Source: Eudromia elegans
Lineage: Eukaryota; Chordata; Aves; Tinamiformes; Tinamidae
Assembly: GCA_003342815.1 (NCBI GenBank)
Contig: PTEX01000138.1
Coordinates: forward strand, 495,316 to 559,315
Direction of reading: 5' to 3'
Length of the DNA stretch: 64,000 bases
Under the pieces are notes generated by a model. That model had not been told where the DNA came from. It was given only the letters and a program-made list of their open reading frames with translations, and searched no databases. Positions 37,101 to 50,344 of the stretch are shown one piece after another (the first letter of the stretch is position 1; each line of letters opens with the position of its first letter). The translations under genes were made by a program, and so were the position numbers.

Positions 37101-39953
37101 TTCCTTGCTCAAATTATTTTGCTGCAGCTGAAGACATAATGATTAAATGCTAGAGTACTTGCAAATATGCACAGATGTTCTTCTAAACAGAACTATGACT
37201 CTGCAAAAAGCAACAGAAAATGGGACGCGCCATGACCAGAACACAATTTGCACAGTAAAAGCTACTCCTGCTGTCTTTAATTTGTTCCAAAACTGTGTAA
37301 TGTCAAAGCCAAAAGACCAGGCAACAGGTCCTCAGAGAACAGGAAAGATATTGAGCTTCTTGGCAAGCCCCAAGAAGGGCACCTTGAAAGGGCTCTGCTG
37401 ACTTTCCCTCCTTGAGCACTTCAAGAGCTGTAAGAGGAGCCTGGATTTGAACCCTGGACGAGAGACGAGTCCCTGTTCAGAACATCTCCTTACGTCCCAG
37501 CTGGCTTCTGAGCTTCTGCCTGACTTTTGCTCAGGAACAAGACAGAGAACATCTCCTCTAGAAGAGCTAGAGGACAAGTCCTCACCCGAGACGTATCCCA
37601 GGAGCCGAAGGTTCAGGCTTGTAGTCCCCGCTGCGCCTCCCTGTGCAGTGCCCCGGGCTTCGCGCTGCGGGACTGAAGAGGTGGCGCGAGACCCTGCTCT
37701 GATCCACGGTCTGCACGTGGAGCCGTGTGGGGCCAGGGTGGTGGGTCCTGCAAGCAGCCCGAGACCCCAGTAACCTGGTTGTGGGGGCAAGCATCCAACA
37801 GGGCCTCTCCGTCCTGCTTCCTGCTGAACCGGCACAGCTCAGGCCGTGCAAAACTGCTCTGGGAGTCACGGTGCAGCAAGGGAGGACAAGCGGGGCCCCT
37901 CCTGACCCAACCCGAGCAGCTAACGCAGAGGCCCCGGGGTCCGTAGAGCGCCGTCAGCCGCGCACAGCTCTGGGGCATCAACACGCAGCAGACTCACAAT
38001 TAACACAGAGCGTTTTGCAGCTGAAATAACAGCTACGTTTCCTTGGTGGTGGCCCTCCCAAGCCGAAGGAGGGCATTAGTGCCAAGGTTAATTACCTCTC
38101 TGGTTGTTACACTCCGTGTTTCCCTGGCTCACCCTCCCACCAGCCGCCTTACTGGCTGTGGGGAACCACAACACAGGTTCTTAATGTTTAATGCTTGGCT
38201 GATGGAATCCTGCAGCACCCAGCAGAGCCTTTGAATAAAGGGCACCCTATAAAGAACCTTAAATGCAAACAACAACAAAAAAAAGCAGCGTGTGCAGCCC
38301 TATGATGGAAGCTGGTCACATTCAATCTCGGAGAGCAGAGAGCTGCAGTTTGTGTGAATAATTCAAAAACAGCCTCAGACAAACGACCCCAGGTCTATAA
38401 GGAAACAGTAAAACCTCTGGAGTCTGTAGCTCTTTTTATTACAGCCTGGTTCATGCTGAATGCTCTTTTCTCTGGGGTTATCTTTTGTTCCTTTTTTTTA
38501 TATATATAAATGAATAGTCAGATAGGATGTTCAGATAACACATACAGCAGAACCCTAGAGAAAAATTTTAATTTTATATTTGTTTCATCCTTGTAAATTA
38601 TTCATTAACATGGATCATGCAATCGGGTAAAAATTAAAAATTGGCGAATTAGTTTTCATTTGCTTACGTCAATTATTTAGTGTTCTCCCTTTCTTTCGGC
38701 AGAAAGCCCGTCGGAGGCCGGTGCTGTTCCGCGGGGGCGCGCGGGCTCCGCGGGCGGCACACAAGGCAGCGTTGGTGCCGCCGCCTTCGTGCAGGCTCTA
38801 TCGAGGCACGGCCGCGGCCCCGGTCCGCAGCCGGCACCGCGGGACACGAGCTGCATCTCCAGCTGCAGAGGTGCCGCCAGCTGCAGCCTTTGGGCTACCA
38901 GCCTGGCGGGACTTCCTCAGCAAACTACGTCAGCAGCCCTTTCTGTTGCATCCCCTGTTGCATCCTGCCCAGGTCAACACGCTGCTCCCCAGCACGTTCC
39001 TGCCTCCTCGTGGCCAGGCCGACGTCCCCAGCCTTCACCACCACCCTGAGAAACCACCTCCAAACTAAGGCCGAGTCGCTGCACCTTGATGCTCACAGTG
39101 TTTCCTCGGTTTTCGTATTCCCCGTGGGGTTGGACCCCTGCAGACCGACCCGGGCACCGCGTGTCCCGCAGCCCGTGCAGCAAGGACGCACGCTGTGCGC
39201 GGAGCAGCCTTCCCAGGCAGTGCACTCCAGCCACACTCAGTCTCCAACAACACATTTCTCTCCAAGATATCCCCCCTTAGGAAGTGAGGACCATGTTTTG
39301 CTCTCGCTGCTGGACCAGAAACACCAAAGGACAAAACACCTGCTTGGAAACACCTTCAGAGATGGGGCAACGTGCTCATCTTCATGGCCAACCTTCAGCT
39401 TCGCTCTTTGATTAACGGTACAGGAGTCCAAGGAGTTCTTAATACCACAGCAAGTCATCAAACAGAGGAGGAGAGCGCAGTATTTAACAGCACACAACCA
39501 GGCATAGCAAAGAGCTCTCTCACAGGAGAAAAGAAACCCAAGCCACAAGTTCCCATGCAGATCCCTGATTATTTTGGATGTAAAATCAGTGCCACAGGCT
39601 GCATAGCAGCTACACAGCGCTGCAGCTTGAACAGTACTATAAACCAACTGAAAAGAAAACAAATTCAAGTGGAAACCCTAAAATGTTTGTAACTCCAGTC
39701 CTTCCCTTCCCAAATGCTCAAGGCCCTTGAGAAGGAGCCAACGGAAGAAAAGAAGTCTCCAAAGCCCAAATCACAGCAGGGAAAGTTATGTCTGTCAGAG
39801 TTTCTGACGTCTCGTTTGAACATGACATTTAAGAATACGATTAACAGATATGTTTCTGAGTCTCTAATTTCATCCTTTCTAGGAAGTGTCTCCAGCCTCT
39901 GCACAGATTCCACCTTAATGCAGTCAGGGTAGGTGCACCCCAGGTGTAAGCGA

Positions 39954-39974
39954 CCCTAAGCCTAACCCTAACCC
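39954..39974. repeat. Short interstitial telomere-like run
   Basis: CCCTAA is followed by GCCTAACCCTAACCC, about 3.5 units of the vertebrate telomeric hexamer with one substitution, in intron 1. Confidence 0.8.
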
Positions 39975-41639
39975 GGGCTTGCTGGGGGGACTGCAGGGCC
40001 CTCCTTGCTTCAGGAAAACCCGTGGCGTGCTCCGGAGCTGCGGGAACACAACAGCCTAAGGGGAACCAACGTTGGGAGCGTCGCCACCCGCGCACGCAGG
40101 AACCCCAAACTCGTGGACTTGTTAATATGACTGTAGCTCTGGAGAAACGGGTTGGTCACCGGGCTCTCCGTAACGCTGAGGAGAAAGGAGGATTTCCCCA
40201 GCTCATTCGCTTTGTGTTTCTTGGAACAGATCTTTGAAGGTGAAATTCCTTATAATTTCAATAACAATTTACCCCTAATAAAAATTGCAGTCTGGCAATG
40301 CAAGCAGCAGCAATCTTTGACATCTGCTCAGTGGCAAAACTTTGGTATTTTGTTAGAACAAGAGACAAATAACTCTGGTATTACAGCCCTGTAGAAATCA
40401 TTTACATATTTGGGCCCAAAACTCAAATTATTATAATCAACATTAATTCCCCAAATGACTTCACCGTTTCTGGTAACTCTAGAAACTGGGTTGTCATGGT
40501 GAATATTTATGAGGTTGATAAATCACAGCAACCTTGTGGGATACGTCCTCATTTGGATGCATACGCTCCCCAACGGGAACGGCCGCTCTTTTCCATCGCA
40601 GTGGGCTGGATAAAAGCGACACTGGCACAGCCCGGCGGTCCCTGCACGGCCCCACACCCTCTCCATCTCCACAGCAACAAATCACAATTATTTCAGCCAC
40701 TCTTTCCTGGCGTTGCTGCCTCTTGCAGCAGGCGGGTTCTCCGGAAGGCAGAAGGGAGCAGGCTGCGGGCAGCCGCTATCTCCCGACCTGGTTAGCGTAA
40801 CCGGGGGGACGCAACGAGTCTGACGTCCCAGGCCTCCACTGAAACAGGTCCAGAGCGCTCAAACTGTGTAGAGACCCGTCAGGCGCTTGGGCATGTGCTA
40901 GAAACAGCGTTCGCTCTACTGTAAATACGCTGGGAGAGCGCTCAAGACAGCCAACTGCGCCCGTCCCGAACTCTCAGAAAGCGTTTACCTGCGTTCTGCC
41001 ATCCAAAGAGCTCCTTCTTCGACGAAATACAAGACACTCGGACTGACGGAGGGGCTCGGGTGACACGTGACCCCGGCCGCTGCCCCTGCATTTGCATCTG
41101 GGGACTCCGGTGAGAAGTGGTAAACGCCGACGTCGTCCCTGTGCTCACCTCAAGGCCCGTAGCCCAGAGCGCCTGTGCAGAGGCAGCCGTGGGGCTGCCC
41201 CTGCCCTGCAGGGAGGGATCCGGAGCCCCGGGGGCTGAGGACAGCGAGCCCGGACACGCCGAAAGGCAGCGGTGCACGATGACAAGGGAGAAATCTCACC
41301 GGAAAGGCTGAAAGAGGAGCTCAAGGGAACATTGGAGGGAACCCTGGCAGGGTGGACGGGGAGGGCCTTGCCCGGCTTCGCTCCCGCCCTGGGACCGCGT
41401 CGCCTCAGTGAGGGGGGCTGCGCAAGGGGGGCCTCCCCAGCACGCTAGTGTAACTCCACAGGACAAACCTGCCGTAACGGGAACATTAATAATGGAGCAT
41501 TTGGGCTACCGAGGCTGTTATCGCCGCTTCCCTGTTAATCCATTTTCATGCTGGGTAAACTGACACCACACCAAGCGTTTAAACAGTTTCATTCCTTGTG
41601 TTTACAGTGGTAATCGCTGACAGGAAACGCTCCGCTTCG

Positions 41640-42120
41640 TTCCCTGGGCGCCCTCGTGAGCGGGATCGTTCCTTCCACGAGGCCCCGTCACCCGCGCGAG
41701 GAGAAGCCCCGTCCGGAGCGCGGAGCGGCCCCGCTCCAAGGGCCGTCCCGGGCGCCCCGGCAAGGAGCTCCGTCCTGCCCGGCCTCGTGGAGCCGTGGAT
41801 GTCCCTGCTCCCGCCGGCGGGAAAGGCACCATGCTATCCAGCGAGGAGGATTCCCCCTCCGTGCATCCATCTACATTCATCCGGAGCAAACCGAGCTCGC
41901 AGATTCCCGGGCTTATCCAGGCACTCTGCTCAAGGAGCCGTCGCCTTCACTGCTTCGAGTGAGACCGGCCCCGGGACACCCCTCCTCGCCCCTGCTCCCG
42001 AACGGTCAGAACGGACGCACGGAGCTCCCAGGAAGCAGAGGGCAGGCCGAGAGGCGCCGTGGCAGGGAGCGAGCCCTCGAGTGCAGCACCGTGCTCTGCA
42101 AAGGCCACGGCCGCTCTGCC
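41640..42120. other. CpG-dense block in intron 1
   Basis: One of the largest CpG-rich blocks in the intron, with open frames of about 200 codons in two plus-strand phases. Neither resembles a known protein, and both are consistent with low stop density in GC-rich DNA. Confidence 0.55.
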
Positions 42121-45100
42121 GTCCCACGCCAAGATTGCAGCAGCGAAATCCAACACACCTACTTGGATCCAACCTCATCTTCCTGGAATAAAAGCCCATT
42201 TCACAGGACAGACTTGCACAGAAATTGCATTTCACTAGGACATCTACCTTTTTATGAGAGTAGTTCAAAGGAAAGAAGGATATAGAATTTTTATACCGAG
42301 CATCATTTAATACACCAATATTTTCTAATGCAAAGTTTACAACCAGACAATCATTTTTATCTTAATTTTGAACTCCAGAGAGATAAAGGGTATCTTCCGT
42401 CATCATTCCTCATTCATCTATCTAAGCAGAGGTAGCTGCTCAGCATTCATTTAAAAGAAATGTTTTAAGATTAACAGACACGTTGACTTCAAACATCCAG
42501 GGTAAAAGTATTTCTTAGTCACCCGAACATTAAATAGTAAACATATTCTATTTTTCTATATTCTGCTTCAACCATAGCAAAAAGAAAGTAAAAAATCCAT
42601 ATTTAGGAGCAGAATGAATTTGATTTTTTTGTGAAAATGGCAATTCTCTGCAGCCAGAAGCCAACAGCCCCATAGAGCAAAGAGCGCGTGCTGGATCTGC
42701 GGATCCCGGTGCCCTACCCCGACACCGGCGGGACAGGACAGGGAAAGGCGGCCCGTCGTTGATCAGCAAACTGGTGTCAACCTGGCTGATCCACGAGGAC
42801 GACAAAATTCCTGCCAGGATCAGCGCCTAGCAATGCAGGGCTGTTTTACCCATCAGAGGGAGGCAAGGTCTCACAAGAAACACCCTCTCATGTCTTTCAG
42901 CTCCTGGATATCATGTCCAAACGTGACCCTCGTCTGCACCACGCCTGTGCACGTGTGCAGCACAGCAGTATCCATACATGCACCCGCACCAACATGCCAA
43001 CACACTCACCGAGAGCTCTTGGTTCACATCTGAGCTCTTTTTCCTCCTGCCTACACACGAATTATTCTTTCTCATGTTGCAATAAACTACAATAGGAATT
43101 AAAAGGCTGCACAGGGATTTGCATTTTCCCTGTAGTTCCACCCTCAGGAAATAGGTTTGCACCTGCAGATTAGCCCTGAAAGACAACAGGAACCCAAGGC
43201 TTTTTCACAGCCGCTTTCACAGAAGGCCCCAGTCCGACCAGCGCGCAGCCCCGTGAAGCTTCCACAGAGGCCACAGCGTTTCCTGACAGCCAAAGCTGCA
43301 CTTACTGCTGCTGCTTAGCCGGGACTCCAAGAGCAGGCGAGCCAAGTCTAGGCACAGGGGAGGAAGAGGCTGCAGCCGCTTTGCCAGAGTCCTTAGGGCC
43401 TCCTGCAGCCCCTCGTCTTGGTCCAGTGGATTCGCTCACCACAAAATCCAGCTTTACCTGCTGCGGTGTCTGCAGCCGGTTCGGTCAGGAGAGGTCACGT
43501 TGTAACCACCACATTATACAATGGGGTCTTGTTATTATTTTTGTTAGCTCAGCCCTCTGCATCTGAGATTTGTGAGACCATTTTTGCCATGGAGATTTAC
43601 AGAGGAGACTCATTCTGAAAAGAATATGTTCTTATGGGACCAGACATAGGGCCCCATCTGGAGCCACCGCAAGAGCAGATGAAAATCGCAGCGCTCTCAA
43701 ACCAAAGAACAAACACATCAAGCAGCCCCAGCGGGAAAGGCAGAGAGGGCCCGTCCATGTCAACGCTGAGGATCGCCACCGTTCCTGCAGAAGAAAAGGT
43801 CAAACGGTCACACAAAGTCACATCCCTATGGAGTCAGTTTGTGTGTATGGTGGGGCCAGGGTGGAAGATACAAAGATATGTTATATAAATGTTACGTTGA
43901 AGATGCTGCCTTAGTGCTATGGTTATATCTCTGGGAACTGCAGTATTAACAGGAGGTATCTGCCAAAATCTGGAGATTTGGGTTTAAAGGAAAAGCACGT
44001 GTGGGCACTGGGTCCCTTTATCACGGCCTGTTGAAGGCAGCAAAGGTCAAGTCGCTCTGCAGAAAACTCCTCACAAGCGGGTGGACTTCAGCTGTAAAAG
44101 GAAAGGTCAGAGCACGGACGCCGTGCATGGGCTCCGGGCGGCGCCGGCACCGGCTGCGCGGGGAGGAGCAGCTCCCTGTAACCTGCACGAGGCTTCCCAG
44201 CGGGAAAGGGAGCCTCCGGAACCCGGAGCTCCCTAGGAGAGGCTTTCAACAAGGATTACACACTACCCCGAAACCCCAGCCCTAACCCCCTGTAGGATTC
44301 AGGCAAGATGTATGCAAGACTCTCTATGGTGCTGGGTTTCCTCAGGGCTTTGCCCATTCGCTTGCTGAGCAACCTTCCTCTGCAGGGAAGAGGAGCCTTC
44401 CTCCATGGACAGAGGAAGCCAACGCTCAAGACGTCGATGTTGAGAGGCATGGGGACCCACGGCATCCCAGCCCCGGGCACACGGGCCACGCTGAGCTCAT
44501 CCAAACTGCCAGCTCCCCTTCCCCACCCGCCGGCCGAGCTGCCCTGCGCCCAGCGCGTGGACGAGGCAGCACAACCCCGCCATCCTCCTCCTCCTCCTCG
44601 CTGGCCGGGGAGCTTGGCCTGACGGCTGACCACGACCCCGCTCCCTCCACGGCCTTTGTGTTCTCCCGACGCCCAGGACCTGGGTGAGGGGACAAGCCCT
44701 CGCTCGGCACCGTGCCACGTGGTGCCGGGAAGCACTCGTGCGTCTGCACAAGGACCCACCACGGGAAAGGGCCACCGGGAGGAGGAGGGGAACTGTTACA
44801 AGCAGAAAGAACTTAATGATCACTACGTTTAGCACCGAGGCAGTAACAGCCACTGAGAAGGTAAATGGATTTCTATTTAAATCTTATGCTTTCCCTTTCT
44901 AATTCCACCTGACCGAGGCAGCACCATATGCTCAATCGATACTTATTGCATCTACAATAGGACCAAGACTTTCCTCGCCACCATACGTTAAGCTGTTGTG
45001 CTTTCTCAAAGCCCAAATATTGGTAACACGGGTTCTGAGACACGCAGCAGCGACGACCCACCCACAGGCAGCTGCGCTGGGCCTGGCTCTTCCGGGCGGA

Positions 45101-46754
45101 ACCGGGTTTTCTGCTCTTCCCTTGACAGATCCTCCTGCCCAGACGTTACCCTGTGAAACGGGAGAACTCGTGCGTTACTTCAGTGCACACTGAAGACTGT
45201 CTGCTGGACTGCATCTAGGGAGGGCACTGGGAGAACAGGCTGCCGGAGATGCCCACCAGCTGAAGGGTCTCCAAGCCAGGGACCGCGTCCGCGAGGACCG
45301 GGGATTTCTTTCTGCCAGGAAGCCGACGGAATTGTTCTGAACAGCAGTGGTGGAGGACACGGTGGTGAGCGCACACGTAGCAGTGCTGCTCCCAAGGAGC
45401 AGTCCTGGGACCTTGTTCCAGAGGGAACACGACCTCACCAGAAACCGAGCCACGACAGCCAGGAGCTCCGTGTGGACGTGGCTGCTGAAGAACCAGGAGA
45501 GAGGAGGCAGCTTCCCGGAGCTCCTGTCTCTGCCCCGCGTCCGGAGCCCACCACGAGCACTGGGTTCACTTCTATCTCTAGCACAGAGCTACTCCAGCCA
45601 GACACGTCTGGTGCGGGTTCCTCCTCTGCTGTCCAAGACGGCAGGAGACCCGCTCGGAAACTCATGCTGCTCCTCCACCAAGCACTCCTGAAAACCAGTA
45701 ACGCAGACTCTTAATCCAAGGTGAAAGCACCTCACAAATACTGCTGACCTATTTCATTAAAGAGCGGTTTATTAAAGAGTAATGGAACAAGACAAAGCAC
45801 CCAGAGCTGCTTTGCAAGTTATGAGAACAGCAAGCAAAACAAATTGCACCAGGAGGCATTTATCCCTTCATCTTACAAATAATTAGAAATCCATGAGAGC
45901 GCGTTATGCTTTTTAAATGGGCTGTAGTAATGGCTTGTGGGAATACAATTCAACGACACCAGTTTATCACGGTAAGTCAGCTCTGGAGGGTTACGCTGTG
46001 CCAAGCCTAAATGGGACCATTCGTTTCCCTTCTGCAATGCAGCAGAAGCCGGGTGCCTTTACGGGAGCATCGCCGCGGCCTCCGACTGGGGTTTGTTTCA
46101 GATTAAGTGCTCTGCCTGCCGCGTTAATAAGCATGCAGGCAGGAAGGCCGCCTGTAATAGCGCATGCAATATTTTGTAGTAACAGATAATAAAATTTGAC
46201 AAAGCATTCTGTAATTACCGCTCCGCTTTGCGGAATAGTGCCGACCCGCAGCGCGTGCCGCCCAGCCTGGTGACACCGTGCTGATGAAGGCTGCTGCCCG
46301 CGCACACGCGAGAGCCACCGATGCGGCTCCGATGAAAGACTGGGGCGGGTCTGCTGGAAAACAGGAGCGTTGCTGTTGGTGCTTGCCGAAGAGCACATCC
46401 AGCCCTTCCTCATCCCGTTCCCGCTGACTGCAACACGCTCCGTGCAGGGCTTGAATTGGCACCTCTGGGAGATGAAACTGAGGCAATAGCTGCTCGTTGG
46501 GCGGTGCATTGCTTTGGAAACGTGCTGTGTGTGCCACGGGGTGACCCACGCAACAGCAAACGCTCCAGCTCACCGGAGCAATTGCTCCAGGAGAGAAGAA
46601 ACCGAACAAGTTTGCACTGACCTTAGACAGCAAGGCAGCGGATGCTCCGGAGAGCCAATAAGGGCCTGAAGTATTTTACCCCTGCAATAGGTAATTGCAA
46701 AACCCTGGACAATTCTGTGGAGGACGGCTGCAGAATCTCCTCCCATCAAAAAGA

Positions 46755-46780
46755 AATATATATATATATATAAAATATGA
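46755..46780. repeat. (AT)n microsatellite
   Basis: About ten AT dinucleotides are followed by AAAATATGAATT in intron 1. Confidence 0.9.
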
Positions 46781-46974
46781 ATTATTTTATTTCATTTATT
46801 TTTCTCGTTGCCGCAGCTCCCCAGTGCACACCCTGGGATTGCTCCATCCAACCTGCTCCCTTCCCAGCGGTGCTCACGCGGCCCCGGCAGGTTTCCACGG
46901 GCACAACTTCTTCCAGCTGGCAGATCCAGCACAGATAGGGGCCTGCCCAGTCTATAGCCGAAATCACAGCCCAG

Positions 46975-47050
46975 CACACACACACACACACACACGCACA
47001 CACGCACACACACACACACACACGCACACGTGCGCACACACACACACACG
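46975..47050. repeat. (CA)n microsatellite with CGCA interruptions
   Basis: Roughly 75 bp of CA dinucleotides carry a few CGCA and GTGCG interruptions. The track lies in intron 1, followed by CpG-rich sequence. Confidence 0.97.
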
Positions 47051-47923
47051 GTTCCTTCGGCTCCTGCCTCGCTGCCGCCGGAGCCGCCACGCTCCACGGG
47101 GGCACAGGGCACAACCGGGAGAACGCGCTCGTGTCCAGCAAGCCCAAAGAGGCCTCCCCACGCCCCCCGGGCGGCTGCGCAGACACTGAAGAGTTCAGAA
47201 CCAGAATAAACACAAACCGAGCTGCGACTAACCACAACGGAAGCCCGGTTACTCGCCTGCCAAGAAACCGCGGACAAAACCCGCACAATTATTCCCACCG
47301 AGCCTAAAATAAGGAAAAGGTAACATGGAATTCACTATTTGCAGCAACAGCAACCCGAGCGGCTCAAAAGCGTATTAGCCCCACGGAGAGCAAGCGCACC
47401 GCGCTCTCCGTGTCTGCTCTCCTGAGCCCGGGGGCAGGACAGAACAGGAGCTGTTTGCCAAGGGCTGACGCTGCTGGGTTCAAAACAAAACACAAACAGC
47501 CTGTTTTCTACTGGTTTTACAGCGGGTGGCTTATGTGTTATACATTGATCCTTAGCAAACTTCTCTTTATGTATGGATGTATAAGATTTTCTCACCGGCT
47601 TTGCAAGCTGATGGGGAAACTGCCGGGGTGAGGGTGTAGCACTGGAGAACGCTTGGATAAACCCGTGTTCCACACTTCAGACACAACTGTGATAGCTCAG
47701 GGCCATAAGCTGATTGTCGAGAGGCGACTGACCACAACAAGGTCCCCGTGCAAACACTGGCACTAGGATGAGCTCAGAGGGCACCATCCCACCGCAGCAC
47801 CACTGCCCATTGCCCAGGACACTGTTCGTCACCCACCCGCAAGCCCCGTCTCAGCTCACAGCCTCAAACAGCCGCGGTGAATGGACCGGGGCTCTGCCCG
47901 CTCCGTATGTTACACGTATGTAT

Positions 47924-47949
47924 AACGTATGTTATAGAGAACATACGTT
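47924..47949. repeat. 10-bp perfect inverted repeat next to CGTATGT direct repeats
   Basis: AACGTATGTT (47924-47933) and AACATACGTT (47940-47949) flank a 6-nt spacer. Just upstream the motif CGTATGT is repeated near 47904 and 47915, so direct and inverted copies sit within about 45 bp. Confidence 0.9.
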
Positions 47950-50324
47950 TCGGTCCTGACATAGACCCAGCAGCACCCGCAACACGCGACCGCTCAGGAC
48001 AGAAGTGAGCTGGCAAACACGAACGGCCAGCGCGTTCCGCTCCCGGAGCGCCCCGCTGCCCACGGGCCACGAGCGCGAGGCCCCAGGTAACCCCAGCAGC
48101 ACCCAAAGCACACGCGCTCTCCCACATCCCGCCTTGCTCCCTCCGCTCAGCAGCGCGGCGCAGCCTCTGCCATGGCGAGCATATGCCCTGCACGAAGACC
48201 AGCCAGGATTTAACGTTCTTTTGTTAGTTTGGCAGAGGGGAAAGACACAATAGAAGAGAGCCCTACAATTTGCAGCCATCTGCAATACCGAAAACAGTAA
48301 TAAACTTGAAATGTGCTGTTATCACACATGTTATTGTTCCTAGCGAGTCAGTGTCTTCAAATATTTACGCCTTTTTACATCTAAATTAATGCCTCTTAAT
48401 TTCTGTAGCAAGAAAGTGTTTTCAGGCTTTCCTCCCATTATATGGCCATTAATCTTGTCCACCAGTCCAAGCTTCAGCAGCGCAATGCAATTTACTGTCC
48501 CCGAGATCACTGGATAAGCCACACTCAATTATAAACGCAAGGGTTAAGCTACTCAACGCTCTTATTTTGAGGTTTATGACCCGCTCCACCAGCACGTGGT
48601 GCCTCCAGCCAGCTCATCGTCACGCGAAGCGGGACACATCCCCAGCCCCACGGGGCGCAGCGGCCGCCGGACCCATCGCGCTGCTCCCGAGCAAGCGTGA
48701 AGCCCCTCAAAGGACGCCAAAACCCCTGTTTTAAATTGCAGTTTGTGCAAGAACAGTCGCAGGCATCTCCGAGATGGGCTGGATGTAATTGCTTCCCCCC
48801 CCGAATATGTTGGCTGTCCTAATGATGAATCTCCCATCTCCCTTCTGCTGGGGAAGAATTACAGCAGCTTCTCAGCGTGCTGGCGCTGCAGGTCACATCC
48901 ATCATCCCCAGGCCTCTGTTTTACTTTTAATTACAACACTTCACTCAGGGATGTAGCTCCACATCATAAACCTAAGCAGAAAGTAGCATTTAATTTGTAG
49001 AACAGCCATTAAATCCTCTGCTTCAATGACATTAATTTGCTGCTCTTCCTCGCGCTCAGGGAAAAGCGACGTTACCTCACCCTCAGGATTTAGGATTTCA
49101 TGAAAGGCTGTTTGCCCAAAGCCACCAGTGCCTTAAAATCCGGTGCATTTTCCCCGGCGTCCACCTCCCAAAGCATCTGCTTCTCCCTGTGCTAATAGGA
49201 AATTCCGCATTCCTTCGGATGGGAACAGCGAGACCAAGAAGCAGAGTTCCCGCAGGGCGCTGGGGTTCGGGGCGCAGGGAAGAGGCTGCTCTTTCGTGCA
49301 GTTTGGTGGCTCTTACAGGTGTGCTCATTAAATACAGACGCATCGACGTGATTCTCCGGCAGCGGAGCAAACTCCCACGCCAGATTTAGGGGTGAAGCAT
49401 TTAAATGCTAAACAATACATGCCTGAGCTGCAGTCAGGTGTGTGCTCAGCACGGTCAGGACTGCCGCAGCGTGCAGCACAGACCCCTCGGGAAGAGCTCC
49501 CTTCCCGTCCACAGGGATTGCCACCGGAGGAGCCCCAGCTCCAGAGGGCAGCTCCTAAGGTAAAGCTCCCCTAAAAACCACTCATGTGCTCCGTTGGGAG
49601 CACGCACACCTGCGCGTTCCGACCGCTGCAGCGCTCGGGCACGGCGCACACGGAGCCTGGTGGGTCCGCGCGGCTCCAGGCTGCGGCGTTCGTGGTTGAC
49701 TCGCGGAGCTGGGTAGTCATTTGCAACACGTTTCACAAGCACCGTAAGCCCATTAAGAATGCCCAAGTCACAGCCCAAATGTCATGAAGCAGAGCTTAAA
49801 AGAAATGGCTTTAAATAGCAATAAATATGGATGCTCCGGCTGCCTTTGGGATTTCTGAGCGTTTGGACTCCACATTTGCCAGCTATTCTGTGCAAACAGG
49901 GAAGGCCAGAAACATGCTTTCATTAAAAACACAAAATATCCCTGAGAAACGTGGAGTCCAAGTGTGGGAAATGCCTGCCCAGCTCTTCCTAATACTGATG
50001 CCTCAACAACACCTACCCGGCCCCCACAAGCAATTCTGAGGTAAAAAGCTGCTATATCCGCAAAGTCTGATTTGAGGCAGTTTTCCTCATCCCAGCTTGT
50101 GCTTTCAGCCCCAGGCAGGTTCTTTGGCGGGGTGCAGCTCCTCTGAAGGTGGCTTTGGGGTGCGCAGCCGAGGCTCCGGGAAAACCTCCTGCCCGGAGCG
50201 CCGAGCTCCCTTTGGCTAGCACAACGTTGGGAAGCTCGGCACTTCAGGCTGAGTAAGAGGAGTTTTATTCTATTAATAAATGATGTTTAATCAGCAAGCA
50301 GCACAGGTAAGAATGAAATTAATC

Positions 50325-50344
50325 TAATAAATAAATAAATAAAC
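50325..50344. repeat. (AATA)n microsatellite
   Basis: About five copies of AATA lie in intron 1. Confidence 0.9.

Noticed and set aside
38680-39411. 243-codon plus-strand open frame
   Set aside because: It starts in a GC-rich block, is Arg/Ser/Pro-rich, has no family likeness and overlaps other equally open frames.
41598-42285. Two overlapping frames of about 200 codons
   Set aside because: Several phases are open at once in a CpG-dense block; composition explains them.
49334-49345. Alternative Met-Arg-Leu first exon
   Set aside because: The minus strand reads ATGCGTCT before GTATTT, giving eight coding bases and the wrong phase for exon 2.
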